Part shown: positions 26,966 to 35,731 of the stretch, in pieces
Layout of the letters: each line of letters opens with the position of its first letter
Position numbering within the stretch: position 1 is the stretch's first letter
Origin: Ochrobactrum sp. RH2CCR150
Lineage (GTDB): Bacteria; Pseudomonadota; Alphaproteobacteria; Rhizobiales; Rhizobiaceae
Assembly (NCBI GenBank): GCA_014138095.1
Contig: JACGXE010000004.1
Location: 409,164 to 473,163, forward strand
Length of the DNA: 64,000 nucleotides
Reading direction: 5' to 3'
Translations under genes and position numbers: made by a program
Notes under the pieces: model-generated
The model's database searches: none
The model's input: only the letters and a program-made list of their open reading frames with translations
Told to the model about the DNA's origin: nothing

Positions 26966-27865
26966 TCAAAAAGCGGGCTTTTTTACGCCCACACTGCGGC
27001 AAGCCGCCGTCAGCGTATTTGCCATCAGCATAGCGATGGTCATCGGGCCAACACCGCCCGGAACTGGCGTAATTGCGCCTGCAACCTTCTCTGCATCCGC
27101 AAAATCGACATCGCCAACAAGGCGGGTTTTTCCCTCGCCCTTTTCCGGTGCCTGAATGCGGTTGATACCGACATCGATAACCGTCGCGCCGGGCTTGACC
27201 CAATCGCCCTTGACCATCTGCGGACGGCCAACTGCAGCAACCAGAATATCCGCCGTGCGTGCAATCGCCGGCAGATCCTTGGTGCGGCTATGGGCAACCG
27301 TAACCGTTGCATTCGCAGCGAGCAGCAGATTGAACATCGGCTTGCCGACAATGTTGGAACGCCCGATAACCACGGCGTTGAGACCGGAAAGATCGCGGCC
27401 ATGAACACGCTCGATCATGATCATCGCACCGGCTGGCGTGCAGGGAACGAAAGCCGTATCGACCTCACCAGTGCCCAGCTTGCCGACATTGATGAAGTGG
27501 AAACCGTCCACATCCTTGTCCGGTGAAATCGTCTGGATGACGCGGCCTGAATCGATGTGCTTCGGCAGCGGCAGCTGCACCAGAATGCCGTGAATGGCCG
27601 GATCGTTATTGAGGCTCTCGATCAGGTCGAGAAGCTCCTGCTCCGACGCTGTTTCCGACAGATCATGCTGAACGGAATGAAAGCCACATTCCTTGGCCTT
27701 GCGGCCCTTGGAGGCGACATAGACCTGGCTCGCCGGGTCTTCACCCACGATCACCACGGCAATACCGGGAACAACGCCGGTCGCTGCAACGAGCTTTTCG
27801 GTTTCGGTCTTCACCGTGGAAACCACATCCTCGGCGAGCTTCTTGCCATCGATCAACTGGGCCAT
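26966..27865 (-). CDS. folD: bifunctional methylenetetrahydrofolate dehydrogenase/cyclohydrolase
   Basis: 299 residues from the ATG at 27865. The family motifs are present: [22 protein letters not shown] with the catalytic Lys, [22 protein letters not shown] and the C-terminal [16 protein letters not shown]. It interconverts 5,10-methylene-, methenyl- and 10-formyl-tetrahydrofolate using NADP. Single gene, convergent with edd. Confidence 0.97.
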   Translation of the reverse strand: MAQLIDGKKLAEDVVSTVKTETEKLVAATGVVPGIAVVIVGEDPASQVYVASKGRKAKECGFHSVQHDLSETASEQELLDLIESLNNDPAIHGILVQLPLPKHIDSGRVIQTISPDKDVDGFHFINVGKLGTGEVDTAFVPCTPAGAMIMIERVHGRDLSGLNAVVIGRSNIVGKPMFNLLLAANATVTVAHSRTKDLPAIARTADILVAAVGRPQMVKGDWVKPGATVIDVGINRIQAPEKGEGKTRLVGDVDFADAEKVAGAITPVPGGVGPMTIAMLMANTLTAACRSVGVKKPAF

Positions 27866-28047
27866 AGCGAGCGCTTCTTTCTGTTCGAAATATCGGCTTT
27901 GCGAGATAAACGAGCTGTAATGTCTGGGAGATACATCACATCCGTCGGGCATACATGCCAATAAGCGTCATGGCGCGCGATGACAATTGGCGAAAGCGCG
28001 ACAAAGTGAAAATCGGGACAGGATTTTCAGAAGTTTCAGGAATGATA

Positions 28048-29820
28048 TCAGAACCGGGTGCCGCGGTTCGCGCGCACATCGTCGATAGTGCGCTGCAACT
28101 CGTCCGCCTCTCCGGCTGTATCGACCCGGTTGTTCTCAACCTCCCAGCGCTCGTTCGCTTCACGAATAACGGCGGCAAGCCGCGTTTCGCCATAGGTTTC
28201 GAGCACGTCGTCGGCCTCGGCTTCGTCAGGCCCCTGCCCTTTTCCCGAAGGTGCTACCCTGCTTCCAAACAGACACGAGAAGAGGCCAAGCCAGAGCCCG
28301 CCAAGCAATCCGGCCAGAACCGAATTCTGCAACGAAAAGCCGCGCTGACTTGAAGACAAACTCGCCGGTGCGACGAGCCGCACCGTGGCTCCCGTCGCCG
28401 ACAAGGTGCTCATATCACCTTGCGCCGCGCGCATTTGCGCATCTTCGAATAGCGCCTGCCGTGCGGCCAGATCGCGCTCCATCGCCTGCAGGCGATTGCG
28501 GTCTTCGTCCGTTGCAGGCACTGCATTCAGCCCCCGCATGGCGGAAGCCGCCTTCTGTTCGTTTTCGACGGCTTTTCGCAGATCGGCCTGAATCAGACCG
28601 CGTTGATTGGCGATTTCCGTATCGATTTCAGCGGCAAGGTTTTTGGCCGCATCGCTTTGCCCGGCTGCGCGATATTGGTCAACGAGCTGACCCAGTGCGC
28701 CGGACCGCATGTCTTCCGGCAATCCGTCCTGCAACAGGCTCTCCGCCGTCATGTTGCTCAAGCGACCAGCCTCGGCACCGATCCGCGCCGTTTCGGCTTT
28801 GGCCTCAGCAAAGGCATTTTCAAGCGCCACCCGATCACCGTCGCCGAAATTCCGGCTGGCGCGAAACGCTTCAACCGCCGTCATGGCGGACGCTGCATCC
28901 GCTTCCAACGCTTGCAGCCGTTCAGGCAGACCGGCATCCGGGCCACCCGTGCTGCCCGTCAGCTGATCGCGGAAAGCCTGCGCAACGGCATTGGCAACGG
29001 CAGTTGCCGTTTGCTGTGTTGCGGCCCTGGCCTCGACCGTGACGATGCCGCTATCAAGCGCCTGCGAGAATTCCAGATGAGGGCGCAGCAGTGCTGCGCC
29101 CGATTGCCCGGCGGGTGACGCAGCCTCGGCCTCGCCTTCCGCTGTGGTGAACCGATCAAGCGCGTGGCGTAGCTGGTCAAGAAGCGGTGGAGGCCCGAAA
29201 TCCTGTGGCGACTGGATGCGCGCCAGTTGTGCAGCACGGTTCAGCACCGCTTCAGATGCAATCTCGCTGCGGCGTTCGGAAGGAAACACCTGCAAGGAAG
29301 TTGAGGCACTATAATGCTGCGGATTAAGGGCTGCATAGCCAAGTCCCAGCAAGCCACCCAATACGGTGAAACCGAGAATGCGGCCCCAACGCAGACGCCA
29401 GCGCCCGCGGGGCTTGGCAGGCTGCGCCACAGCGGCTGGAGCGACAGCCGCGCGTTCCGGTTCAACCCGCCTTTGCAGGTCGGGTGCAGGGATCAGCGTT
29501 TGGGGCGCTGCGTCCGGCTCAAGCCGGGACTGTAATTCGGCCCGTATGGCGCTCATGCGCTGGCGCATATCGGCAGCAGGATCATGAGCTGTTGAAGGTG
29601 CTGCCGGTTCGCCATCCAGCATTTCCTGCTTGCGGCGCAGAAGTTCGTCGCGACGCCTGCGATGCTCGCGCTCGGCCAGCAATTCCTCGGCCAGCTCGGC
29701 GGTCGTCTTCGTGGGGCTGAGATCAGGCGTGACACCCTGAGACCGGGCCAAAAACTCGGGAGCATAAGCTAATAAGGGGCGCACGACAGCAGCTTGTCCC
29801 TTGTTCCTTTGCTCAACCAT
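28048..29820 (-). CDS. Wzz/GumC-like polysaccharide co-polymerase-type membrane protein
   Basis: About 590 residues. The first 160 are soluble, charged and Pro/Ala-rich with a coiled-coil segment (ELAEELLAEREHRRRRDELLRRKQE). A membrane segment (ILGFTVLGGLLGLGYAALNPQHY) is followed by a long periplasmic helical region beginning with the Wzz-like SASTSLQVFPSE. A second membrane segment (SVLAGLLGGLWLGLFSCLFG) sits near the C-terminus. This is the topology of chain-length regulators, but there is no kinase domain and no polysaccharide genes are close by. I start at the ATG at 29820; the frame remains open to 29850. Function in exopolysaccharide export is inferred. Confidence 0.7.
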   Translation of the reverse strand: MVEQRNKGQAAVVRPLLAYAPEFLARSQGVTPDLSPTKTTAELAEELLAEREHRRRRDELLRRKQEMLDGEPAAPSTAHDPAADMRQRMSAIRAELQSRLEPDAAPQTLIPAPDLQRRVEPERAAVAPAAVAQPAKPRGRWRLRWGRILGFTVLGGLLGLGYAALNPQHYSASTSLQVFPSERRSEIASEAVLNRAAQLARIQSPQDFGPPPLLDQLRHALDRFTTAEGEAEAASPAGQSGAALLRPHLEFSQALDSGIVTVEARAATQQTATAVANAVAQAFRDQLTGSTGGPDAGLPERLQALEADAASAMTAVEAFRASRNFGDGDRVALENAFAEAKAETARIGAEAGRLSNMTAESLLQDGLPEDMRSGALGQLVDQYRAAGQSDAAKNLAAEIDTEIANQRGLIQADLRKAVENEQKAASAMRGLNAVPATDEDRNRLQAMERDLAARQALFEDAQMRAAQGDMSTLSATGATVRLVAPASLSSSQRGFSLQNSVLAGLLGGLWLGLFSCLFGSRVAPSGKGQGPDEAEADDVLETYGETRLAAVIREANERWEVENNRVDTAGEADELQRTIDDVRANRGTRF

Positions 29821-29998
29821 CGCTTTTTCCCGATGCCTATCCAAGCCCATCTACCGGTCCGAATGCCCGGACCATCCACCCGTGATTATGCCCATATCAC
29901 AGACCATGAGAATTATGGCATCCACCATGGCAAACAAACCGTTAAAATTGTAATTTTCCATAGTGATTCATACCGATGCGCGACTGGAGGAGGCAACG

Positions 29999-30604
29999 AT
30001 GCAAACCAAAATGGAACATCCGGTCGATATGGATCGCCTCGAAGGCATTGTTCAGTTCATTCAGGCAGCAGAACGCCTGAAAAGCACATTACGTTCCGGC
30101 CATACCGCCGAAGGACGCCCGGAAAGCACGGCCGAACACAGTTGGCGGCTCTGTCTTCTGGTCACATTGTTCGACAAGGAACTTGGAGATTGCGACCGCT
30201 TGCGCCTTCTCAAAATGTGCCTTGTGCATGATCTGGGCGAAGCGATTTCCGGCGATGTTCCAGCCATTCACCAAAGCGCCGACGATGGCCGCGCCGAGCG
30301 TGAAAAGGCCGATCTCATAAAACTATGCGCACCGCTTCCCGACGATCTTCGTGCGGAAATTCTTGACCTCTGGGCCGATTACAATCGCGGCACCTCCCCG
30401 GAAGCGATCTTCGCCAAGGGGTTCGACAAGATCGAAACCATGCTGCAGCATAATATCGGGTTGAACCCTCCCGATTTCGATTATGCGTTCAACCTCGACT
30501 ACGGCCTCAAGCAGACCGAACGCCACCCTCTGTTGCGCCAATTTCGCACCCTTGTGGATGCGCAAACGGCGCGCAATGCGGATAGGCAGAAGCGATCAGT
30601 TTAG
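29999..30604 (+). CDS. HD-domain 5'-nucleotidase-like hydrolase (YfbR type)
   Basis: 201 residues from an ATG with a strong GGAGGAGG site. It has the HD_3 metal site: TAEHSWRLCLLV near residue 42, MCLVHDLGEAISGD near residue 74 and FDKIETMLQ near 142. This matches the YfbR/YGK1 group of deoxynucleoside 5'-monophosphatases. The C-terminus overlaps the convergent membrane-protein gene by nine bases. Confidence 0.87.
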   Translation: MQTKMEHPVDMDRLEGIVQFIQAAERLKSTLRSGHTAEGRPESTAEHSWRLCLLVTLFDKELGDCDRLRLLKMCLVHDLGEAISGDVPAIHQSADDGRAEREKADLIKLCAPLPDDLRAEILDLWADYNRGTSPEAIFAKGFDKIETMLQHNIGLNPPDFDYAFNLDYGLKQTERHPLLRQFRTLVDAQTARNADRQKRSV

Positions 30605-31198
30605 CGTCGCGAAGTGCCGCAGTGTGAAGACGATCTGGTATAGCAAGGCGAGCGTGGCGAACACCGCGTGATAACGCCGGTTGTCCGAGAACATGGCGAT
30701 GACGCTGAACACGATGAAACACACAGTCTGGATCGGATATTCGATACCATAGAGGTGATAGTGATCGACGCCTTTCAACAGGGTGTCGAGGACATCCACG
30801 ATATGGATCAGCGCCAGAATGCCGAAGAACCATTTGCGCCGCGACAGGAAGTAATCGCGATAACCGGTATATTCCTCCATGCTGTCGGGAAAGAGCAGCG
30901 TGCATTGCAGGAAGTAAAGCCCGGCATAAAAGATCACGAAAAGATATTTTTCGAATGTCCATTGGGGAATTATTCTGAGGCCGAATTCGAACCACCAGAA
31001 ATGCACCACCGACAGCAGCACGAAGGCGACCCAGGCCATATGCACCGGATAGATTCTCTGTTTGCCGGGATGCTGGATGAAACGCGCAAAGCCGGTGAGC
31101 AGGCGCGAAACACACAAGCCCAGAATCATGCCGATGATGATGCGGACGTGGCCGAATGCCTCCGCTGGCGGAATACCAGTAGTCAAAGACGGATCCAT
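30596..31198 (-). CDS. integral membrane protein of unknown function
   Basis: 200 residues with about six hydrophobic helices rich in Trp, Phe and His (HMAWVAFVLLSVVHFWWFEFGL, FVIFYAGLYFLQCTLLFP). There is no signal peptide or known motif. It stands alone between the YfbR-like gene (tail-to-tail overlap) and proC. I do not recognise the family. Confidence 0.75.
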   Translation of the reverse strand: MDPSLTTGIPPAEAFGHVRIIIGMILGLCVSRLLTGFARFIQHPGKQRIYPVHMAWVAFVLLSVVHFWWFEFGLRIIPQWTFEKYLFVIFYAGLYFLQCTLLFPDSMEEYTGYRDYFLSRRKWFFGILALIHIVDVLDTLLKGVDHYHLYGIEYPIQTVCFIVFSVIAMFSDNRRYHAVFATLALLYQIVFTLRHFATLN

Positions 31199-31463
31199 TG
31201 GCCCCTCATTCCAACAGCACGGATAAACTTAAAAACCCGCGATTTCCATGTGACTTTCTCAAGACATACTGGTCGATAATTTATGATGCATCAATAATTT
31301 ACGGGCAAGAAAACTATAGTTTCCGCAGTTTTATGTTTTGCCCGGCTGTAATGAGCAAATATGGCACAGCCGCCTTGCGGATCGCGAAGACGCAGGTTTA
31401 TACCGTCTGCAAACAACCTTGGCGCTCGAGCGCCGAAACACTCAGACAGGCGGAACAATCACT

Positions 31464-32279
31464 ATGCAGGATAAGGTCATTCTCGTCGGTTGCGGCAATA
31501 TGGGCTTTGCCATGCTCAAAGGCTGGCTCGACAACGGCATTCTGAAAGCAGGCGATGTTCATGTCGTCGAGCCGACGGATGCGCTTCGCGAGCGCGCTGT
31601 GGGTGCTGGCGTGCATGGCTATTCCAGCGCGGACGCACTGCCTGCCGACCTCAAGCCGCGCATGATCCTCGTTGCGGTCAAGCCGCAGGTCATGAACGCT
31701 GTTCTGCCTGCCTATAAGCACTTTGCGCCTGCCGCCACCTTTGTCAGCGTTGCAGCAGGCATCCCGGTTGCACTGTTCGAGACCCATCTGGGCAAGGATG
31801 CAGCCATCCTCCGCTGCATGCCGAATACACCTGCCGCCATCGGCAAGGGCATGATGGTGACCTTCAAGAACGCCAATGTGACCGCTGACAATGAAGCTTT
31901 CGTCGCGCGCCTGCTCGCTACCTCGGGCAAGGTCGCCAGCGTTGATGACGAAGCGCTGATGGATGCCGTCACGGCGGTTTCGGGCTCCGGCCCGGCCTAT
32001 GTGTTTCACTTCATCGAAGCCTTGACCGATGCCGGTGTCAGCGCTGGCCTGCCGCGCGAAACGGCAGGGCTTCTTGCCATGCAGACCGTGATGGGTGCGG
32101 GCGCGCTTGCCGATGCCAGCACCGACACCCCGTCGAAACTGCGCGAACAGGTGACGAGCCCGAACGGCACCACCGCCGCCGCGCTGGAAGTGCTGATGGG
32201 CGGCGACCGCCTCAAGACGCTTGTTGCCGAAGCGGTTGAAGCAGCGCGCAAGCGTTCAGAGGAACTCGGCAAGGCTTAA
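31464..32279 (+). CDS. proC: pyrroline-5-carboxylate reductase
   Basis: 271 residues from the ATG at 31464. The NAD(P) site is ILVGCGNMGFAMLKGW, followed by RCMPNTPAAIGKG and the C-terminal signature region AVSGSGPAYVFHFIEALTDAGVSAGLPRETA and TSPNGTTAAALEVL. It makes proline from pyrroline-5-carboxylate. The 3' end overlaps the convergent ABC ATPase gene by four bases. Confidence 0.96.
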   Translation: MQDKVILVGCGNMGFAMLKGWLDNGILKAGDVHVVEPTDALRERAVGAGVHGYSSADALPADLKPRMILVAVKPQVMNAVLPAYKHFAPAATFVSVAAGIPVALFETHLGKDAAILRCMPNTPAAIGKGMMVTFKNANVTADNEAFVARLLATSGKVASVDDEALMDAVTAVSGSGPAYVFHFIEALTDAGVSAGLPRETAGLLAMQTVMGAGALADASTDTPSKLREQVTSPNGTTAAALEVLMGGDRLKTLVAEAVEAARKRSEELGKA

Positions 32280-33019
32280 ACCTCTAGCCTCGGCACTGCA
32301 TCAATCAGCGCTCTGGTGACAGGCGCTTGCGGTGTCAGGATCAGCTCCCGCGCCGGGCGGTTTTCAACAATCCGCCCGCGCTCCATCACCGCGATGCGAT
32401 CCGCCATTTGCGCTGCAACTGCGAGATCGTGGGTGATGAAGAGATAGGCCGTCTGCTCGGCCCTTTGTATTTCCCGCAGCAAATCGAGAATTGCGCCACG
32501 CACCGTCACATCGAGCGCCGATACCGCTTCATCCAGCACAATCAGCGAGGGGGATGTCGCGAGCGCACGGGCAATCGCCACGCGTTGCCGCTGGCCCCCG
32601 GAAATTTCGTGCACCCCACGCCGCGCAAGCGCCGGATCAAGCCCGACCTTTTCCAAAAGTCCCGCAATATCGCGTTTGATGCCGTGAATGCGCAGCGGTT
32701 CATGCAGAAGATCGCCGACACTGGCGCGGGGGTTGAAAGCGGATAACGGGTCCTGAAACACCATCTGCATGCGCGCACGACGCTTTCGCAGCGTAGCGCC
32801 TTGCCATGCCAGCCAATCCTCGCCTTCAAAGCGGATCGTCCCGCTTTCCAGCGGATGCAGCCGCAGCAAAGCACGCGCAAGCGTGGACTTGCCGCTGCCA
32901 GACGGACCGACCAGCGCCAAGGTTTCACCCTTGGCGATCTCAAGGCCGACATGATCGAGCGCCAATGCCGCGCCATAGCGCACCACCAGCCCATCAGCCT
33001 GCAACAAGGTCTCAACCAT
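32276..33019 (-). CDS. peptide-type ABC transporter ATP-binding protein (DppF-like)
   Basis: 247 residues. Walker A is GPSGSGKSTLARALLRL near residue 38, the ABC signature HEISGGQRQRVAIARALA near 140, and Walker B SLIVLDEAVSALDV. It is the last gene of a tightly overlapping five-gene importer. It energises uptake together with the DppD-like ATPase. Shorter than most DppF proteins (about 330), since it lacks the C-terminal oligopeptide extension. Confidence 0.92.
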   Translation of the reverse strand: MVETLLQADGLVVRYGAALALDHVGLEIAKGETLALVGPSGSGKSTLARALLRLHPLESGTIRFEGEDWLAWQGATLRKRRARMQMVFQDPLSAFNPRASVGDLLHEPLRIHGIKRDIAGLLEKVGLDPALARRGVHEISGGQRQRVAIARALATSPSLIVLDEAVSALDVTVRGAILDLLREIQRAEQTAYLFITHDLAVAAQMADRIAVMERGRIVENRPARELILTPQAPVTRALIDAVPRLEV

Positions 33020-33770
33020 GGGGCGTCAGCTCCAGTGCAGGTACAGCAGCAATCAGCGCGCGCGTATAGTCCGTCTGCGGGGTGTCAATGATCGCGCGCG
33101 TATCGCCGCTTTCCACAAGCCTACCCCGGCGAAAGACCGCGATGCGATCCGCAAGCCCGGAGGCGAGTGCAATATCATGTGTGATGAAGATCAGCGTCAT
33201 ACCGTCTTCACGTACCAGTTTGCGCAGCAGCGCAACGATTTCCTTTTGAACAATGGTGTCGAGCGCGCTTGTCGGCTCGTCGGCGATCAGCACACGCGGA
33301 TTTGCGGCAATGGCGAGCGCTATGGCGATACGCTGCTTTTGCCCGCCGGAAAACTGATGCGGATAGCGATAAAAACTCTGCTCCGCTTCGGGGATATGCA
33401 CGCGCTCAAGCAGGGCGAGCGCCCGCTCCTTTGCAGCAGAATTGTCCAGTTTTTCGTGGGCGCGAATGGTTTCGACCATCTGCGCGCCGATGCTCATCAG
33501 TGGGTCGAAGCTTGATGCCGGGTCCTGAAAAACAAAGCCGATATCGCGGCCCGGCTTCATTGGACCATCGGCCCAGTCGATGCGCCCTGAAGCCTGCGCA
33601 TTGGCAGGCAGAAGCCCGGCTAGCGCCAGCGCCAGCGTGCTTTTTCCGGAGCCGCTCTCGCCGATAATGGCAAGCGTTTTACCTGCCTCGATATCAAGCT
33701 TGATGTTGCCCAGCGCCGTTTCGCGCCCATAGGTGACGGCGAGATTTTCCAGATGCACGAGCAGGGTCAT
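33012..33770 (-). CDS. peptide-type ABC transporter ATP-binding protein (DppD-like)
   Basis: 252 residues. Walker A is GESGSGKSTLALALAGLLP, signature FSGGQKQRIAIALAIAANP, Walker B VLIADEPTSALDT. The ATPase overlaps its downstream partner by eight bases and the upstream permease by four. Together the two ATPases form the heterodimeric motor of a Dpp/Opp/nickel-type importer. Confidence 0.92.
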   Translation of the reverse strand: MTLLVHLENLAVTYGRETALGNIKLDIEAGKTLAIIGESGSGKSTLALALAGLLPANAQASGRIDWADGPMKPGRDIGFVFQDPASSFDPLMSIGAQMVETIRAHEKLDNSAAKERALALLERVHIPEAEQSFYRYPHQFSGGQKQRIAIALAIAANPRVLIADEPTSALDTIVQKEIVALLRKLVREDGMTLIFITHDIALASGLADRIAVFRRGRLVESGDTRAIIDTPQTDYTRALIAAVPALELTPHG

Positions 33771-34597
33771 GATTGCGCCTCGCGCGTTGCCGCGGCGGCA
33801 GTCACGCCCTCACCCGCCAGATAAACGCCAACGACAGTCAACGCCAATGCCAGTCCCGGCACAATCGAAAGCCACGGCGCGGACCGCAGCACTGTCCGGC
33901 CTTCCGCAATCATCCCGCCCCATGTGACCCGGTTCGGATCACCCAGCCCCAGAAAGGACAGTGCGGCCTCGATCAGTATGGCCGAAGCGACGATCACCGG
34001 CACCAGCGCCAGCACCGGCGGCAAGGCATTGGGTAATATCTGCCGAAAAGCGATCTCCAGCGGATGCATGCCGATAATGCGTGCCGACGCCACATAATCG
34101 CGTTCGCGGATGGACAATACCTGCCCGCGTGTCAGCCGTGCGGCCTGCGTCCAGCTCGAAAGCACAATTGCCGCCACCAGAACCGGCAATGACGGCCCGG
34201 CAAGACTGACCAGCGCCAGCGCCAGCAGGAAGCCGGGTACGGTCTGGAACGCCTCGGTGATCCGCATCAGGATTTCATCGACAATCCCGCCTGCAAAGCC
34301 TGCCAGCACGCCGAGCGCGCTGCCGACAAGGATGGAGGCCAAAGCCGCCGCAAGCCCGACAATCAGCGAGGTGCGCCCTCCATGGAAAAGCTCGGCCAGC
34401 ACATCGCGCCCGAGCCGGTCTGTGCCGAGCGGAAAGGCACTATTTTCGAACGGTGACAGCAACGGGGAGGCAACGATCCGCAGCGGATCGCCGGGGAAAA
34501 GAAGCGGCGCCAGCAGCGCGGCTGCGACGAGGATCGTCAGGATGATCGAACCCGCCAGACCCTCGCCGGTCCTGAGACTGCGCAGAAACACCGTCAT
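33767..34597 (-). CDS. ABC transporter permease (DppC-like)
   Basis: 276 residues, about six membrane helices. The DppC start includes LLFPGDPLRI and PLGTDRLGRDVLAELFHGGRTSL, and the EAA loop region appears as AARIIGMHPLEIAFRQILPNALPP. Overlaps both neighbours by four bases. Inner membrane. Confidence 0.92.
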   Translation of the reverse strand: MTVFLRSLRTGEGLAGSIILTILVAAALLAPLLFPGDPLRIVASPLLSPFENSAFPLGTDRLGRDVLAELFHGGRTSLIVGLAAALASILVGSALGVLAGFAGGIVDEILMRITEAFQTVPGFLLALALVSLAGPSLPVLVAAIVLSSWTQAARLTRGQVLSIRERDYVASARIIGMHPLEIAFRQILPNALPPVLALVPVIVASAILIEAALSFLGLGDPNRVTWGGMIAEGRTVLRSAPWLSIVPGLALALTVVGVYLAGEGVTAAAATREAQS

Positions 34598-35604
34598 ACG
34601 CTGGCCTTTCCTGCCATCCGCTGGGCAATGCGCGGATCGAGCCAGACATAGAGAAGGTCGACAAGGAAATTGACCACGATCACCATGATCGCGCTTGTGA
34701 GAATGACGCCCAGAAGCAAGGGGGTATCACGGCTCGCAACAGCTTCCTGCGCCAATCGGCCAAGACCCGGGACCGCAAAGACGCTTTCGATCACCACGCT
34801 GCCGCCCAACATGCTGGCCGCCTGCAATCCGAGCAAGGTGACGAGCGGCAACAACGCATTGCGCGCCACATGGCGCAACACGATGCGCGGCCGCGAAATG
34901 CCGCGCGCGCGTAAAGCCCGCACAAAATCCATCCGCCATATGTCAGCCATCGCAGCGCGCATGACACGCAGATAAAGCGCCAGATAAATCAGCGCCAGCG
35001 ACACAACCGGCAGCAGCAGATGACGCGCTATATCGCCTGCCCGCGCCAGACCCTGCTTGCCCGATGCAATCGTTTCGATACCGCTCGATGGCAACCAGCG
35101 CAGCCGGATCGAAAACAGGATAACCAGCACCAGCGCCAGCCAGAAACCCGGAATGGCATAGAGCACTAGAGAGGTTACCGACAGGAAACGATCCCGAAAA
35201 CTGCCGGGTCTTGCGCCTGCGACAAGCCCAAGCAAAGTACCAACGGCAAAAGACAGCGCTGTCGCCGCGCCCATGAGCAGCAGCGTATTGGGCAACCGTT
35301 CCAGAATAACGCCGAGGATAGGGCGGTTGAAATTCACCGACCAGCCCAGATTGCCCTGCAAAAGAGAGGCGAGATAGGCGACAAGCCGATGCCAGACCGA
35401 CTGATCCAGTCCCCAGCGGGCGCGCATGTCCGCAATCTGCGCCGCATCGCCACCAAAGCTGACGGCATAGGCGTCAACCGCGTCGCCGGGCGCAAGTTCC
35501 AGCATCAGAAAACAGCCGACAACGACAATCAGCAGCACAAGAATGCTGCCGATCAGACGTTTCCGGAGAAGGGTCAGAATCTGCGCCACGCCGCGACGAT
35601 ACAA
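34594..35604 (-). CDS. ABC transporter permease (DppB-like)
   Basis: 336 residues of the DppB/OppB type: an N-terminal helix (LIGSILVLLIVVVGCFLMLELAPGD), the loop RWGLDQSVWHRL, GNLGWSVNFNRPILGVILERLPNTLLLMG, and a C-terminal EAA loop (RALRARGISRPRIVLRHVARNAL). The start at 35604 is a TTG; no strong ribosome site is visible. It is separated from the binding-protein gene by a palindromic repeat (35629-35731). Confidence 0.9.
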   Translation of the reverse strand: MYRRGVAQILTLLRKRLIGSILVLLIVVVGCFLMLELAPGDAVDAYAVSFGGDAAQIADMRARWGLDQSVWHRLVAYLASLLQGNLGWSVNFNRPILGVILERLPNTLLLMGAATALSFAVGTLLGLVAGARPGSFRDRFLSVTSLVLYAIPGFWLALVLVILFSIRLRWLPSSGIETIASGKQGLARAGDIARHLLLPVVSLALIYLALYLRVMRAAMADIWRMDFVRALRARGISRPRIVLRHVARNALLPLVTLLGLQAASMLGGSVVIESVFAVPGLGRLAQEAVASRDTPLLLGVILTSAIMVIVVNFLVDLLYVWLDPRIAQRMAGKASV

Positions 35605-35628
35605 TCAACGCGCTGTTTCGTCACCGTT

Positions 35629-35731
35629 CTATCGCGGTTCCGGTTAAAACGGAATCGTGGAACCGCTCTATCTATTTTTTTACGCATTATCCCACACAAA
35701 ACCGCTACGCACTTTTGCTGGAAATGCTCTA
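35629..35731. repeat. palindromic intergenic repeat, copy 3
   Basis: It reads TCTATCGCGGTTCCGG, a GGTTCC...GGAACCGCTC stem, TTTTTACGCATTATCC and GCACTTTTGCTGGAAATGCTCTA. The last three bases (35729-35731) read TAG on the minus strand and form the stop codon of the binding-protein gene. Lying between the binding-protein and permease genes, it could tune their relative expression. Confidence 0.8.
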
